A program made the translations under genes and the position numbers. This document shows, one piece after another, positions 45,283-57,900 of a stretch of DNA of 64,000 nt. Below the pieces are notes generated by a model. That model saw only the letters and a program-made list of their open reading frames with translations, had not been told where the DNA came from and made no database searches. The stretch is from Symbiodinium natans. Taxonomy: Eukaryota; Sar; Dinophyceae; Suessiales; Symbiodiniaceae. Where the stretch lies: contig CAJNDS010002648.1 in NCBI GenBank assembly GCA_905221605.1, positions 62,001-126,000 of the forward strand. Direction: 5' to 3'. Numbering within the stretch: the stretch's first letter is position 1; every line of letters starts with the position of its first letter.

Positions 45283-47215
45283 CAAGTCTTGCTTATCCGG
45301 GTGTAAGTGTTCTTAAGTTTCAAAAAGCAAATATATATGTAACACTGAATTTTAAACCCCCGCTAAACCCTTAAAGGCCGCGTATGTGGGGTGGTTCTAA
45401 GTCTTGCTTATCGGGGGGTAGATGTTCTTAAGTTTCAGGAACAAATATGTATGTAAGACCGAATTTTAAACCCTCTTAAACCCTTAAAGGCTGCGTATGT
45501 GGGGTGGTGCTAAGTCTTGCTTATCGGGGGGGAAGTGTTCGTCAGTTTCAAGAAGCAAATATATATGTAACACCGAATTTTAAACCCGCTTAAACCCTTA
45601 AAGGCTGCGTATGTGGGGTGGTCCCAAGTCTTGCTTATCGGGGGGTAGGTGTTCGTAAGTTTCAAGAAGCAAATATATATGTAACACTGAATTTTGAACC
45701 CCTTAAACCCTTAAAGGCTGCGTACGTGGGGTGGTTTTAAGTCCTGCTTATCGAGGTGGTAAGTGTTCGTAAGTTTCAACAAGCAAATTGTAAACCCCCT
45801 TAAACCCTTAAAGGCTGCGTATGTGGGGTGGTGCTAAGTCTTGCTTATCGGGGGGGAAGTGTTCGTAAGTTTCAAGAAGCAAATATATATGTAACACCGA
45901 ATTTTAAACCCCCTTAAACCCTTAAAGGCGGCGTATGTGGGGTAGTTCCAAGTCTTGCTTATCGGGGGGGAAGTGTTCCTCAGTTTCAAGAAGCAAATAT
46001 ATATGTAACACCGAATTTTACACCCCCTTAAACCCTTAAAGGCGGCGTATGCGGGGTGGTTCTAAGTCTTGCTTATCGAGGGGTACGTGTTCGTCAGTTT
46101 CAAGAAGCAAATGTATATGTAACGCTCAATTTTATACCCCCTGAAACCCTTAAAGGCTGCGTATGTGGGGTGGTTCTAAGTCTTGCTTATCGGGGGGTAA
46201 GTGTTCGTCAGTTTCAAGAAGCAAATATATATGTAACACCGAATTTTAAACCCCCTTAAACCCTTAAAGGCGGCGTATGTGGGGTGGTTCCAAGTCTTGC
46301 TTATCGGGGGGTAGGTGTTCGTAAGTTTCAAGAAGCAAATATATATGTAACACTGAATTTTGAACCCCCTTAAACCCTTAAAGGCTGCGTATGTGGGGTG
46401 GTTCTAAGTCCTGCTTATCGAGGTGGTAAGTGTTCGTAAGTTTTAACAAGCAAATTGTAAACCCCCTTAAACCCTTAAAGGCTGCGTATGTGGGCTGGTG
46501 CTAAGTCTTGCTTATCGGGGGGGAAGTGTTCCTCAGTTTCAAGAAGCAAATATATGTAACACCGAATTTTAAACCCCCCTTAAACCCTTACAGGCGGCGT
46601 ATGTGGGGTTCCAAGTCTTGCTTATCGGGGGGTAGGTGTTCGTAAGTTTCAAGAAGCAAATATATATGTAACACTGAATTTTGAACCCCCTTAAACCCTA
46701 AGAGGCTGCGTATGTGGGGTGGTTCTCAGTCCTGCTTGTCGAGGTGGTAAGTGTTAGTAAGTTTCAACAAGCAAATTGTAAACCCCCTTAAACCTTTAAA
46801 GACTGCGTATGTGGGGTGGTTCTAAGTTTTGCTTATCGGGAGCTAAGTGTCCGTAAGTTTCAAGAAGCAAATATCTATGTAACACCGAATTTTAAACCCC
46901 CCTTAAACCCTTAAAGGCTGCGTATGCGGGGTGGTTCTACGTCTTGCTTATCGAGGGGTAAATATTCGTCAGTTTCAAGAAGCAAATATATATGTAACGC
47001 TCAATTTTATACCCCCTGAAACCCTTAAAGGCTGCGTATGTGGGGTGGTTCTAAGTCTTGCTTATCGGGGGATAAGTGTTCGTGATTTTCAAGAAGCAAA
47101 TGTATATGTAACCCTGAATTTTAGACCCTCTTAAACCCTTAAAGGCTGCGTATGTGGGGTGGTTCTAGGTCTTGCTTACCGGGGTGTAAGTGTTCGTAAA
47201 TTTCAAGAAGCTGTG
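45283..47215. repeat. 114-bp tandem satellite, about 17 copies
   Basis: The landmark CGTATG recurs at 45381, 45494, 45608, 45721 (CGTACG), 45818, 45932, 46046, 46160, 46274, 46388, 46485, 46598, 46709, 46805, 46921, 47035 and 47149. Most steps are 113-114 bases. Three steps are 96-97 because the ATATATGTAACACCGAATTT part is deleted. Each unit includes CCCTTAAACCCTTAAAGG, a degenerate telomere-like word. Short open frames inside are chance. Confidence 0.95.
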
Positions 47216-48169
47216 AGGGTTCCAGGTCTTGCTTGTCGCGGCCAGCCCCACTAGGTCCTCAACAGGGGAACTTTCTAGGCTTTCGGCAAGACACCCCCGA
47301 AGCCTGAAACCCGAAATTCCCCAACATCTGTGTTAAAGCAAGCGATATACCTTAAACGTATGTACTTAAGGTCCTAGATTTTTTTTGCTTTATGATACTT
47401 AAAGAACCCCATACAATAAGAGCGCGCAACATGACGCATTCCATGTTGTGGAGTGTATAAATGCCTTTTGTCTATGGGCAAAAAAAATGACACATGTCAG
47501 GCCCTGAACTGCGTCATCTTCTTCGTGAAAGACGAAGCATGACAGGACACATCTCAAGTCCTGACTATGTCATTGTTGTCCAGTAGAGGGCGACGCATAA
47601 CAAATGAAGTCCAAAAAGATTGGCCCAGAGAATTTTACGGCTATTATGGTGTTGTCCGCTGGGATAAATGTTGGAACAAGAATTATCAGGGAGGTTTCAG
47701 GGACCACGACTAGTTTCATGGTTGTTATGGTTCTTAAGGTTACTAATCCCATTGTGTTTTTGTTAGTTCGTTTTTCAGCTTCAGGCTAGATGGCGAAGAG
47801 TAAAGAACAAGAAACCCTGAAAACATTTAGGGTGCGGTTGCAGCCATAACTTTCTTGACTTGACGAGGACAATGCTGGCTTTTGTGACTTCAAGTGCAGT
47901 ACTGAACAATGGATTTAAGGTTTGAGATTTGAGAGTACGGTTCTTAGACGGACAAGGCTTCGACAATTGCGGGCTTTGGGTATTGGAGTTCAGACGCTGG
48001 CGTTAGCGAGTGCACCATCTCGTCATGCTTCGACTGCATCAAGCCTTTGCTCAAGTTGTAGGTCTTTTCTTCAGCGTTCTTGCGTTGTACCTCGCAGGCC
48101 AGCCTTTGCAGATTGCAGATTGAGCATCTGCAAGAAATTTATTTCTTTCGTTATAAATATTCAGGCGTC
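47216..48169. other. AT-richer single-copy stretch without a supportable gene
   Basis: Telomere-type repeats are nearly absent from here to about 51.9 kb. No domain or convincing exon chain was seen in this part. Confidence 0.4.
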
Positions 48170-49183
48170 ATGGGGAAGAGCAAGAAGCGCCAGTCGGGCA
48201 AGGACAAGAAACACCAGTCGCCGCACACGACGTGGAAGAAGAACTCCCGAGCGATGGCTCTCCTCTTAGTTTTTTTTTAATTTTTTCGGCGACTTTGGCT
48301 CTGCATGTTAAAATCAAGTTGATAAGGAACACCAGGAGTCCTTTCGCCAGGAAAAGAAGCAAGAGGAAGAGAACAAGAACAAGGCCATTCGACTGTAGAC
48401 GTTCATACGAACTGGAGCATAGTATCTCTAACTGCAAGAATTTGTTTACATGAAGAGCAATATTACTATGCTAAGGAAATAGAGTTTTGTGCACTGCGCT
48501 GGAGGTGAAGTCTATCATGAAGAAGACCCCGGAGCCTGCAAAGCAGATCCATTTCAAGGATGCGCCGAAGGCTGGCGTGAGCGATTAGAATGCTTAGTCG
48601 TAGTGTACGTTTCTCTAAGGTCATGATGGTGGACTCCTACAAGCACGAGAAACAGCTGTGGCTGTTCGCCTATTTTTTATGTTTAGACATGTTGAGACTT
48701 CCTGGAATGTCGGTATGCTCGTCTAGATTTTCACGAGGCACCACAACGACTGGCGCAATCCGCTTGTTTTGTGCAATACTTGCGGGCTCCGCCAGCATTT
48801 CTGGCAGGGCCGCATGGAGGCAGCGAAACAACCGCATCCGTATTGACAATGATGTTTTAAATTTTACGTTGTCATGAGGGAGCTCCGGGAAAGTGTCATT
48901 TTGCTCAGTGGAAGTCGCCAGCTCATTGCCGAATTAATCTTTTTACGCTGTTTTCATCTCTTAACGCTTGAAGTACCCCCCCCCCCGCAATGAGGTTCGT
49001 CTGCGGACAATGTCTTCTTCAGCCTGCATCGAAGCTTCACTCAACGCAGCCCGTCCTAATCAGATGTCTTAGTCATAAGAAGATTTTATCGCACCAGCGC
49101 AATCTAAGGTCGAGTAACCTGAGACGCTGATCGCAGAGCAGCAAGGCGATGCGGCGCCAAAAAAAAAGGCAAACCTTGCCTGA
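48170..49183 (+). CDS. Small lysine-rich protein gene, about seven short exons
   Basis: ATG 48170 opens MGKSKKRQSGKDKKHQSPHT. Next are exon 48351-48395 (EKKQEEENKNKAIR; donor GTAGAC), exon 48505-48576 (VKSIMKKTPEPAKQIHFKDA; donor GTGAGC), exon 48620-about 48667 (VMMVDSYKHEKQLWLF), exon about 48797-48835 (HFWQGRMEAAKQPHPY) and a last exon about 49136-49183 (EQQGDAAPKKKANLA, TGA 49181-49183). The protein is small, basic and mostly disordered or coiled. I do not recognise it; a nucleolar, chromatin or RNA-binding role is only a guess. The introns are short and free of telomere-type repeats, in contrast to the transporter gene. At least one exon between 48.84 and 49.13 kb may be missing from this list. 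Confidence 0.5.
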
Positions 49184-50266
49184 GTGCTGCGAATGCAACA
49201 CTTGCGCTTCAATTCAGCAGTCTCGTCAGGCGCTTCTTGCTAGTATTTAAATTAAATTACAATTTAGTGATATATACATGAGGATAAAGAGACTTGCCGC
49301 AACATTTTCAGCTCAAGTTGCTTGTGTCAACTCAAGCAGACTCGCCGGGAGTGACTTGCTTAAATTTATGAGTGTACTTCTTTCTTTTAACATTCGGCCG
49401 ATGTATACTTGATCGCGTTCACACCTTGGGGCAGACAACTGAACTGTGAAAGCGTACAGAAACATATTCATGTGCATGTTACATTTTTAAATGAGGCGCA
49501 CCGAGAAGCACATGTGCCTCGGCAAAATTATATTTTTAGTTGCAAGGATGAATACATCATGCATTAACCTAAGGTCTTCGACGATGCGCTGGTCGAAAAT
49601 GCGATGATTGATGGATGAAGATGAGCCTCCAAGCTTGACCTGTTCGTGTGGTTGCATTCGCTTGTCTAAAAGATCGTCAGGCTGGACGTTGACTTCGAGT
49701 CAAAGAACATATCATCTTCTGCGAGCAGTTCCTTGCTAGACAACTCTACACAACAAGCTACAGCCAAAAAAATGAAGAAAACCAGGACGCGCGGTGCGTG
49801 TCCCTCGCTGGCGAGACGACGTGTGACTTGACTTTAAGCAAATAAGTGCAAGGATCTGATCTCAAAGTCTGTGCTGAGGACGTCGGACGCCGTGGTCACG
49901 CCCGCCGAATTTTTAAAGCAGCAGTTGAGCTAATTTTTGTCAAAATTCCGATAGGCAATAAGCCATTTCAGTAAGGCGCGCTGCCACTGGTCTGGCAGAC
50001 GACTGCGAAGCAAAAGATCTGTGCTTGCCTCAGTACGGCCTGAACTATTTCATTTATATGTGTAAACTTTTCAAATAAGGAAATTCAAAGACGGACGTCG
50101 CCGTCGCGCAGTTACGTGTCAGGAACTTACTACAAAAACTTAAACAAGAATATCACGATCCGTTTTTTTTAGGGCTAATCGGTCCTGACGGACGACTGAC
50201 AAGGAGAGTGCTGGTTGAAAAAGTTGTGTTGAGTTTTGATTTCTCGTCATATATACTTATCCGTGC
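49184..50266. other. Single-copy stretch with no supportable gene
   Basis: AT-richer DNA with frequent stops in all frames. Possible tiny exons could not be told from chance. Confidence 0.35.
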
Positions 50267-50966
50267 ATGACAAGCAGGACGAACGTGGTGTTGAAGAAGA
50301 TCCGTTTGGACGCTGGTCCTGAGGTCAACGACGAGCTGCACCCTAGACGAGAGTTTGCAGTGACATTTTTCTTTTCAAATGTGCGCTTAGACTTTAACGC
50401 CATGTCATGTTGGCGTATCTGCCAGGAAACCGGAAGATGAGTGTATGCAAACGCGGCGACTTCTCAACATGGAGTGGGGGTCTTAATTCTTGTACACAAA
50501 CCATAACTAAATGTTTCTCCCAACATAATGCGGCGGCCGAGGATTGCAGGCATCCACCACTGGCATCTTTTCCAGACACCTGTCTAGTATTTAGTTTAGA
50601 ATAAGATACCCCTGCTGCCCCATTCATGCAGCTGTGCTCGTAGGTCAGCCTCTGTGACGCACCCGAGCATCCTCAAGCTCGTCGAGATGGAGTAAAGGCC
50701 TCAGTTCCTGTAAGACCGCATGATAACATCACCGCACGCGCGTATATTGTCTAAGGTCTCGTGCAGCTGACCACTGCTCTGACATTGTCTGGACCTGGAG
50801 GTTGCAAGAACGTTAATATTCTTAACATACATAAATATGTGACAATTATACATTTCTATAAGAAATTTTATCAAGCATATATGTCTTCAGGTCGACCGCT
50901 GCAACAAATCCAAATATCGACGATGAGATCTTCAGCCTTCCTCGCGGACAGCATCAGTGTGGCTTA
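50267..50966 (+). CDS. Candidate small multi-exon gene, unidentified
   Basis: ATG 50267 opens MTSRTNVVLKKIRLDAGPEV and continues NDELHPRREF to TGA 50438-50440 if unspliced (57 residues). Further plus-strand candidate exons are about 50653-50695 (SVTHPSILKLVEME) and about 50893-50960 (STAATNPNIDDEIFSLPRGQ). They may form one gene with short introns. No family recognised. Confidence 0.35.
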
Positions 50967-51306
50967 GCTTGTATTATTATTTTATTTTCGTATCATTGAT
51001 AAAATTAATATTTTTAGTAATACTAGTATTATTATAACTATTTGTCTTATTAAAATATAATCGAAAACAATGCATTACCATGACTGCAAGGAAGCCCATC
51101 GGGTTTTGCTTGAAGATGGACAGTATCTTTACTTGGTGTTTCTGAGCTGCATCTAAGATTCGAATGTCTCTCTACAATCCTGCACGCTTCAATTTTTAAG
51201 GCGACACTTTGGCGAAGAATATAATTTTTCGGACCTTTACGACAAAGAAGACTGCAACGACAAAGGCTCATCGAGTTCTTGTTCTGTGTGAGTTCTTTTT
51301 CTTGCG

Positions 51307-51714
51307 CTAGGAATTAAAAGAGGCATGCTCATGGTCAAGATTGTCGCGATTCTCCTGGTACAAGGGCTTTGCGCGCAAAGGACTCGTCTGATGAGCAGAC
51401 TTACGTGCGAATAATATTAAATTACATGTCATCGAGATTTGCATTGATGCGGAAAGGACGTAATTCGTACTACGTCCGAAACAATATTCCCAGGCGTCGA
51501 CGTCGAGGCGGCATAAAATACTAGACCACACAGACTCATCATGAGTCCTTGCGTTTACGCAGATGCTGTGGTTCGCCCCGAGAAGAGAAACTTGGCATTC
51601 GTTGTTAATCCTGCGCGCAGCAAGAAGTTGAAACATAAAAGGATGATGATCTCCGACATACTCCCAGACCTTACACTTCGAATCCTGCAGCAAGGTTAAT
51701 GGTCTTCGTTGCAA
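51307..51714 (-). CDS. Uncharacterised 135-residue open frame
   Basis: An uninterrupted minus-strand frame with balanced composition, in AT-rich DNA where chance frames are short. It includes KVWEYVGDHHPFMFQLLAAR, RINNECQVSLLGANHSICVN and SILCRLDVDAWEYCFGRS. No signal peptide or membrane helix is evident and no family is recognised. It may be an exon of a larger gene. Confidence 0.4.
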   Translation of the reverse strand: MQRRPLTLLQDSKCKVWEYVGDHHPFMFQLLAARRINNECQVSLLGANHSICVNARTHDESVWSSILCRLDVDAWEYCFGRSTNYVLSASMQISMTCNLILFARKSAHQTSPLRAKPLYQENRDNLDHEHASFNS

Positions 51715-52300
51715 GTGTATAAAGGTTCGACTTCAAATCTGAATCAGTGGAATTTACGATCCTGAAATAATAAGACGCGAAATCATCTGACAGGATGACG
51801 ATGGGGAAGATCTTGACTGAGCGTGTTCAGCTTTCACATGAGAGATCGAGTAGATGATTTATGCTGCCGAGATGCGGTAGGGCCACAGGAAAGGTTGTTC
51901 GGGAAGCTAAGCAGCTATGTTAACGAGTATCCCGAAGCTTCTCAAGTCTCGTTTTTGTTAGTTTTTTTCTTTAGAGTTTAACGTTGCTTCTCGGATTGCC
52001 TGGTAATTCTAAACCCTAGAGCATGAACTCTACATCTTAATCTTCAATACTAAAACCTAAACCCTAAACCCTAAGTCGAAATCTTTAAACCCAAAACATT
52101 GAAATGATAAACCTTAGAGTCTCAATCATATAATTAAAGTCACGCAAGAATCGAGTGACTCAAAGCTCCCAAGTATCGTTTTTTTCTGGATGTTGTTTTT
52201 TCTTTAGGGTTTAGAGTTTTACGGTGCTTCTCAGACTGTCTGGAGATGAATGGCCCTTGCTGGATCTCAGACGTCGAGGCATTCAAGCATAGGTTCCTGG
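51715..52300. other. Transition into degenerate telomere-like repeats
   Basis: Scattered decayed CCCTAAA/TTTAGGG words (52010-52130, 52190-52230). No gene seen. Confidence 0.5.
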
Positions 52301-54690
52301 ATGCCAGAGCTAATTCTGCAGGATGTGGACAGTCAGATCTCTAGAGCGCGAGCCACTACCATCTACAGGAAGAAAAGGAGACAAGCACATCCAGAGATGC
52401 TGGACTCAGAGCTGCTCGCAGCATGTTAGTTTTCCAAGCACAGCTCTGAGCAAGAAAGCTGGAAGGCGTCTTAGATGAGGATCACGACCTTCAGGGTTAG
52501 GGGTTAAATATGAGAGTTCAAGGGGTCAGGGTTAAGGCTCAGAGTGTTTCAAGGCGGAGGGTTTAATGTTTTCGATTTAGGATTCGGAATTAAGGGTTTA
52601 AAGTTGAGGGTGCAAGGCTTAAAATCTAGGGAGTAGAAACTGACGAGGAATGTTAGACAGGTGGAGATGTATGATCAGCTCCGAGCTCGAGCTCAGTCTC
52701 AGGACTCTCTCCATCTGTATCTTCATCTACGCGGGGAGTTTGTTTAGTAAAGTAAGGCCCTTGTGGGTTTAAGGTTCAGGGCTTAGAGTTCAAGGTTTAC
52801 AGTTTAAAGTTTAGGGTTTAGGGTCTATGGCTTATGGTTTTGTGGATAAGGTCTCTCTGGAACCTCAACTGGCCGGGCGCAGATGAGCAGAGACCCTTTT
52901 TAAGCTGCATCATAGAAGGGGCTAAACCTAAAACCCAACAACCCGAACCTTTAACTATAAACCCTAAACCTTCACCCTAAACCTAAACCCGAAACCCTAA
53001 AACCTAAACCCTATACCCTAAACCATAAACTTAAAACCCTAAACCTTAAACCCTAAACCCTAAGCCATAAACCTTGTAGGTTAAAGCCTAAACCGTGCAG
53101 TTTGTTTTTGCCATGTACAGCTTATCTGAAGCGCGAGCCATCACGACTTATCTTAGTAAAAGCGACACACATAAGCAGAAATGATGGACTCGCAGCTACT
53201 CGCAGCAAGTCAGTGTTTCAAGCAAAGCTATGAGCAAGGAAGTGAGAAGATGCATCGGACTACAGTCACGACCCTAGAGCTGAACGTTAAAAGTTCGGAC
53301 TTCGTGGGTTTAAGGTTAACTGTTACAGGTTTCAAGGTTTAGGAGCAGATTTTAAAGATTAGGTTTAAGAAGTTAGGGTTCAGGGCTCAGAGTTTAAGGT
53401 TTCAGGTTCAGCACAAAGAAACGCTGAGGAATGTTAAAGAGGTGGAGACGTATGAGCATTTCCGAGCACAAGCTGAGTTTAACGGCTCTCCTGATCTGTT
53501 TTTGTCTGCGCTAGGAGTGTGTCTACTAAAGTGAGGCCCTTGTGAGTTTGGGGTTTTGGGCTTAGTAAATCCTGCAGGAAGTAGTGGCTTTGTGTTTCAA
53601 TGCGGACAATCAGATGACAATCAGATCTCTAGAGCACGAGCCAGTATCGTCTAGAACAAGAAAAGGCGACAACAACATGCAGAGATGCTGGACTCTCAGC
53701 TACTCGCAGCATGTTAGTTTTGCAAGCACAGCCCGCAGCAAGGAAGCTGGGAGGCGTCTTAGATCAGGATCACGACCTTAAGGGTTAGGGTTGAAATATG
53801 AGAGTTCAAGGGATTAGGGTTAAGGCTCCGAGTGTTTCAAGGTGGAGGATTTAATGTTTTCGACTTAGGATTCAAAGTTAAGGGTTTAAAGTTCAGGGTG
53901 TTAGGCTTAAAATCTAGGGAGTAGAAACTGATGAGGAATGTTAGACAGGTGTAGATGTATGAGCAGCTCCGAGCTCGAGCTCAGCTTATGACTTTCTTCA
54001 TCTGTGTCTTCTTCTGCGCGGGGAGTTTTTGAAGTAAAGTAAGGCCCTTGTGGGTTTACGGTTTAGGGCTTAGAGTTCAAGGTTTAGGATTTAGAGGTTA
54101 AGGTTTAGGGTCTATGGCTTGTGGTTTAGTGAATAATGTCTCTCTGGAGCCTCAACTGGCCGGGCGCAGATGAGCAGAGACCCTTTTTAAGCTGCATCAT
54201 AGAAGGGGCTAAACCTAAAACCCAACAACCCGAACCTTTAACTATAAACCCTAAGCCTATACCCTAAACCCGAAACTCTAAAATCTAAACCCTATCCCCT
54301 AAACCATAAACCTTAAACCTTAAACCCTAAACCATAAACCTTGAAGGTTTAAACCTAAACCGTGCATTTGTTTCTGCAATGTACAGACTATCCGAAGCGC
54401 GAGCCATCATGACTTACCTTGATAAAAGCGACACGCATAGGCAGAGATGATGGACTCGCAGGTACTCGCAGCACGCCTGTGTTTCAAGCACAGCCATGAG
54501 CAAGGAAGCGAGAAGATGCGTCGGATTACAGTCACGAGCCTAGGGGTGAAAGTTAAAAGTTAGGACTTCGCGAGTTTAAGGTTTACTTTTAAAGGTTTCA
54601 AGGTTAAGGGTCAAAAAATAAAGATTAGGTTTAAAGGGTTGAAGTTCAGGTTTCAAGGTTTAACGTTTCAGGTTTAGGGAGTAGAAAGCT
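52300..54690. repeat. Tandem duplication, 1,286-bp period, with internal sub-repeat
   Basis: GCCGGGCGCAGATGAGCAGA occurs at 52873 and 54159, and GCTCGCAGCATGTTAG-type sequence near 52417 and 53703, both 1,286 apart. Each long unit holds two related halves: GATGCTGGACTC at about 52393 and 53679, GATGGACTCGCAG at about 53183 and 54448. Much of the unit is decayed TTTAGGG/CCCTAAA-like DNA. No open frame is conserved between copies. Confidence 0.85.
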
Positions 54691-54834
54691 GAGCTATACT
54701 TGAACAGATCGAGACATGTAGTGGACGCGTTCATTTAAGAGCATATATATTCCTATATTTATCGCGTTTGGCTTTGTTTATTTAAGAGGGCTTATATAAA
54801 CTAAGCCAAAAGAACCCTAAAGGTCTCAGGCTCA

Positions 54835-54915
54835 TATATATATATATCTATTTATCTATGCATGTATCTATCTATCTATCTATCTATCCATATATCTGTA
54901 TATATTTGTATGTCT
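54835..54915. repeat. TA / (TATC)n microsatellite
   Basis: (TA)n followed by about six ATCT units and ATATCTGTATAT. Confidence 0.9.
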
Positions 54916-54955
54916 TTTGATGTATTTGTTTATATTTATGCCCGGCATTGCAGCA

Positions 54956-57900
54956 ATGCCAAGAGTTGCTGTGGATGCAGTGACGGGTTCGAGTCATCAG
55001 CTCACTCCTAGGATGACATCCCCCCAGTCCTGGTCTTGCAAAGAGGGTTTAGGGTTTAGGGTTTAGGGTTTAGGGAACACCTTTCTATAAAAGCCATCTT
55101 TGCACAGGATGACCTCCCTCCAGTCCTGGTCTTGCAAGCGCCTCTCCTCCAACTCCACTCTGGTCAGCGCCCTCTACCGCAGGCCTCTGCGGGAGTTGAG
55201 TTTGTGGTTTTTTTTGGGTTTAGGGTTTAGGGTGTAGGGTTTAGAAACAAACACCCACGAGTCAAGCCCTATACCTCGGCGAGGAGCTTCACCACTGGAG
55301 CTGGCTCCCAGCGGCCCAGACTGTATCCTTACTGTTGGCTACCAGGTTTAGGGTTTAGGGTTTAGGGTTTAGGGCTTAAAGGGTATATAGGGGATATATG
55401 GTACCTTATCCATGTATCCTTACTGTTGGTTACTAGGGAATGGGGGAAGAAGGTACCATATATCATGCCTCAAAGGGTTAGGGTTTAGGGTTTAGGGTTT
55501 AGGGGATAGGCTTTAGGGCTTAAAGGGTATATAGGGGATATATGGTACGTATTCCACTATATTCCCTACTAACCAACAGTGGGTCACCTCCATCGGCTTG
55601 GGAGGTTTTAGGCTTTTAAGCGTTTGGGGATTGGGATGTTCCCCCTTATACGAAGAATCTCTACTAGGGATTATAGTACCCCCTGTTAGAATCCCTTTTA
55701 AGGACTGCTAGTATAGGGGGGGAAGATTTGAGGTTTAGGGTTTGGGGTTTAGGGGTTTGAGGGGGTGTTCGTAAGGGTTTGTTGGGGTTAGGGCTCTAGG
55801 GTTTAGGGCTTCGCGTTTAGGATTGAGATGTTTTCAGGGTTGCGGGTTGAAGGGCTTGCAATTTCAGGGCTTCGCAAGGGCTTATCAGGATTAGTAACCC
55901 TAAACCCTCAACCCGCGCTTTCAGGATTCAGAGTTTATGTTTTGCCTCTAACCCTGGCCCAAACCCCAAGCCCTAATCCCTAGACCCTTAGCCCTGAGCC
56001 CTAAACCCTCACAAGCCCTAGGCCCTGAGCCCAAACCCCACACTATACGCGTGCACGGACCCGTTGGTTCTTGCAGTCAAAATCGGCAATTGGGCTTGTC
56101 GCAGGCCTGTCCCGAATTCATGACACAGAGGTTTTGTCACTGAGATTTCTTGAGTGTTTGGGAGATTAGGGTATATGGCTAGGGTTTAAGGTTTAAGGTT
56201 TAGCGTCTAAGTTTAAAGTTGAAGGTTTAAGGTTAGGGTTTAATGTTTGAGGTTTGGGTTCAGGGTTCAGGGTGTAGCTGTCAGCCACAAGGATGCTTGG
56301 AACCCCCGAAGCTCGAAATACCCCAAGCCCTAAACCCTAAACCCTAAACCCTAAACCCTGAACCCTGAACCCTGAACCCTAAACACCCTAAGCCCCAAAG
56401 CCTGGCGCAGCCCAGGATCGTGACAGGGCTGGAAGCCTCTGAGTTCCTCCGGCAGAACTCGGACTTCCGCGAGCACAGCAGGCCCAGTAGCACTTCATTG
56501 GGGTTTAGGGTTTAGGGTTCAGGATTTAGGGTTTAGGATTTAGGGTTTAGGGTCTATAGGCTATAGGAATGCGTGTGCTGGGCTAGACCACGGACCTCTG
56601 AAAAGGAGAACCCAGTTCAAAAAGCTACCCTCGCATGTAGGGGGCAGTCCCGTGTTCCCGGCCTTGGTCTCTTTGAGGTGACCTCTTCATTAGGGTTTTC
56701 AACTTGATTGCAGGGAACCCTCACCCTAAACCCTAAACCCTAAACCCTAAACCCTAAACCCTAAACCCTAAACTCTAAACCCTAGTCAAACTCTGAGACC
56801 TAGGTGTCCTAAATTGATTCCCAGAGGACTCGCCTGACCCTCCCTGATTCCAGAGGCCTGCGAATCATTCTGGGCCCAGCCATGGTTTATAGATCCTCAT
56901 TGACCCCCATGATTCCAAAGGCCAAGAAATCCCAAAGTTTAGGGTTTAGGGTTTCGGGTTTAGGTCCACCTCTCTCAATTTTCCATTAACCCTAAATCCT
57001 AAAACCCCAAACCCCTCCTCTACCAGGCCTTTGGTGGGTGGAAGCGAGGTTCCATGCACGCGGTTTGATCAGTTCGCCAATCTTGCGAAGAGACTTCGGC
57101 TGGAGGGTTTAGGGTTTAGGGTTAGGGGTTTAGGGTGTAGGGTTAGGGTTTAGGGTTTAGGGTTTAGGGTTTAGGGTTTAGGGTTTTGGGTTTTGGGTTT
57201 TGGGTTTTGGGTTTAGTGGTTTGGGTTTTGGGTTTTGGGTTTAGGGTTTAGGGTTTTGGCCCTAAACCTTAAACCATGAACATCAAAAAGGCCCAATCCT
57301 AGACTTCTAAAGCCCAGCTTCTCACGCATTGGTCGTGGCCCTTCACCCCACCTCACGTGTGTCAAGGAAGCTCCACTTGAGGGATTTTTGGACCGCCCGC
57401 CTTCCTAAAATCCGGGTAAACCAAGCTTCCCAAAAGCCCCGCACCATCCCGAAGTCGGAGTGTCCAAATCTTGCGCTTTTTGCCACACCTGTAGGCTGTC
57501 TAGGGTTTAGTGCTCTGCCCCTCAAATCGTGTAAGACGGACTTCTACTAAAGCTACTACTACTCCTCTTCCTACCCCTGCTCCTACTCCTACTGCTGCTA
57601 CTGCGACTGCAGCCGAGGATGTTGCCACCGCCGTCTGGGAAGGCTGACAGCTCAAAGTGCGCCTCAGCATGATTTGTTTTGAACACGCGCGGTGCGCATG
57701 GTGAGTGCAGTGTGTAGTATATATACATGTATATATGTATATATGTATATATGTATATATGTATATATATATATGTATATATGTTTATTTGTTAATTTAT
57801 TTTCTAGTACAGAATTATCTCTTCGTTTGTATGTACATATAAGCTCGGTATATGCACAAAGACGTATGTATAGCGGTGATAGGTAGAGTTTAGGGCTCCC

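Noticed and set aside
45283-47215. CRISPR array
   Set aside because: Units of 114 bp are repeated in full with no unique spacers, and the sequence is eukaryotic.
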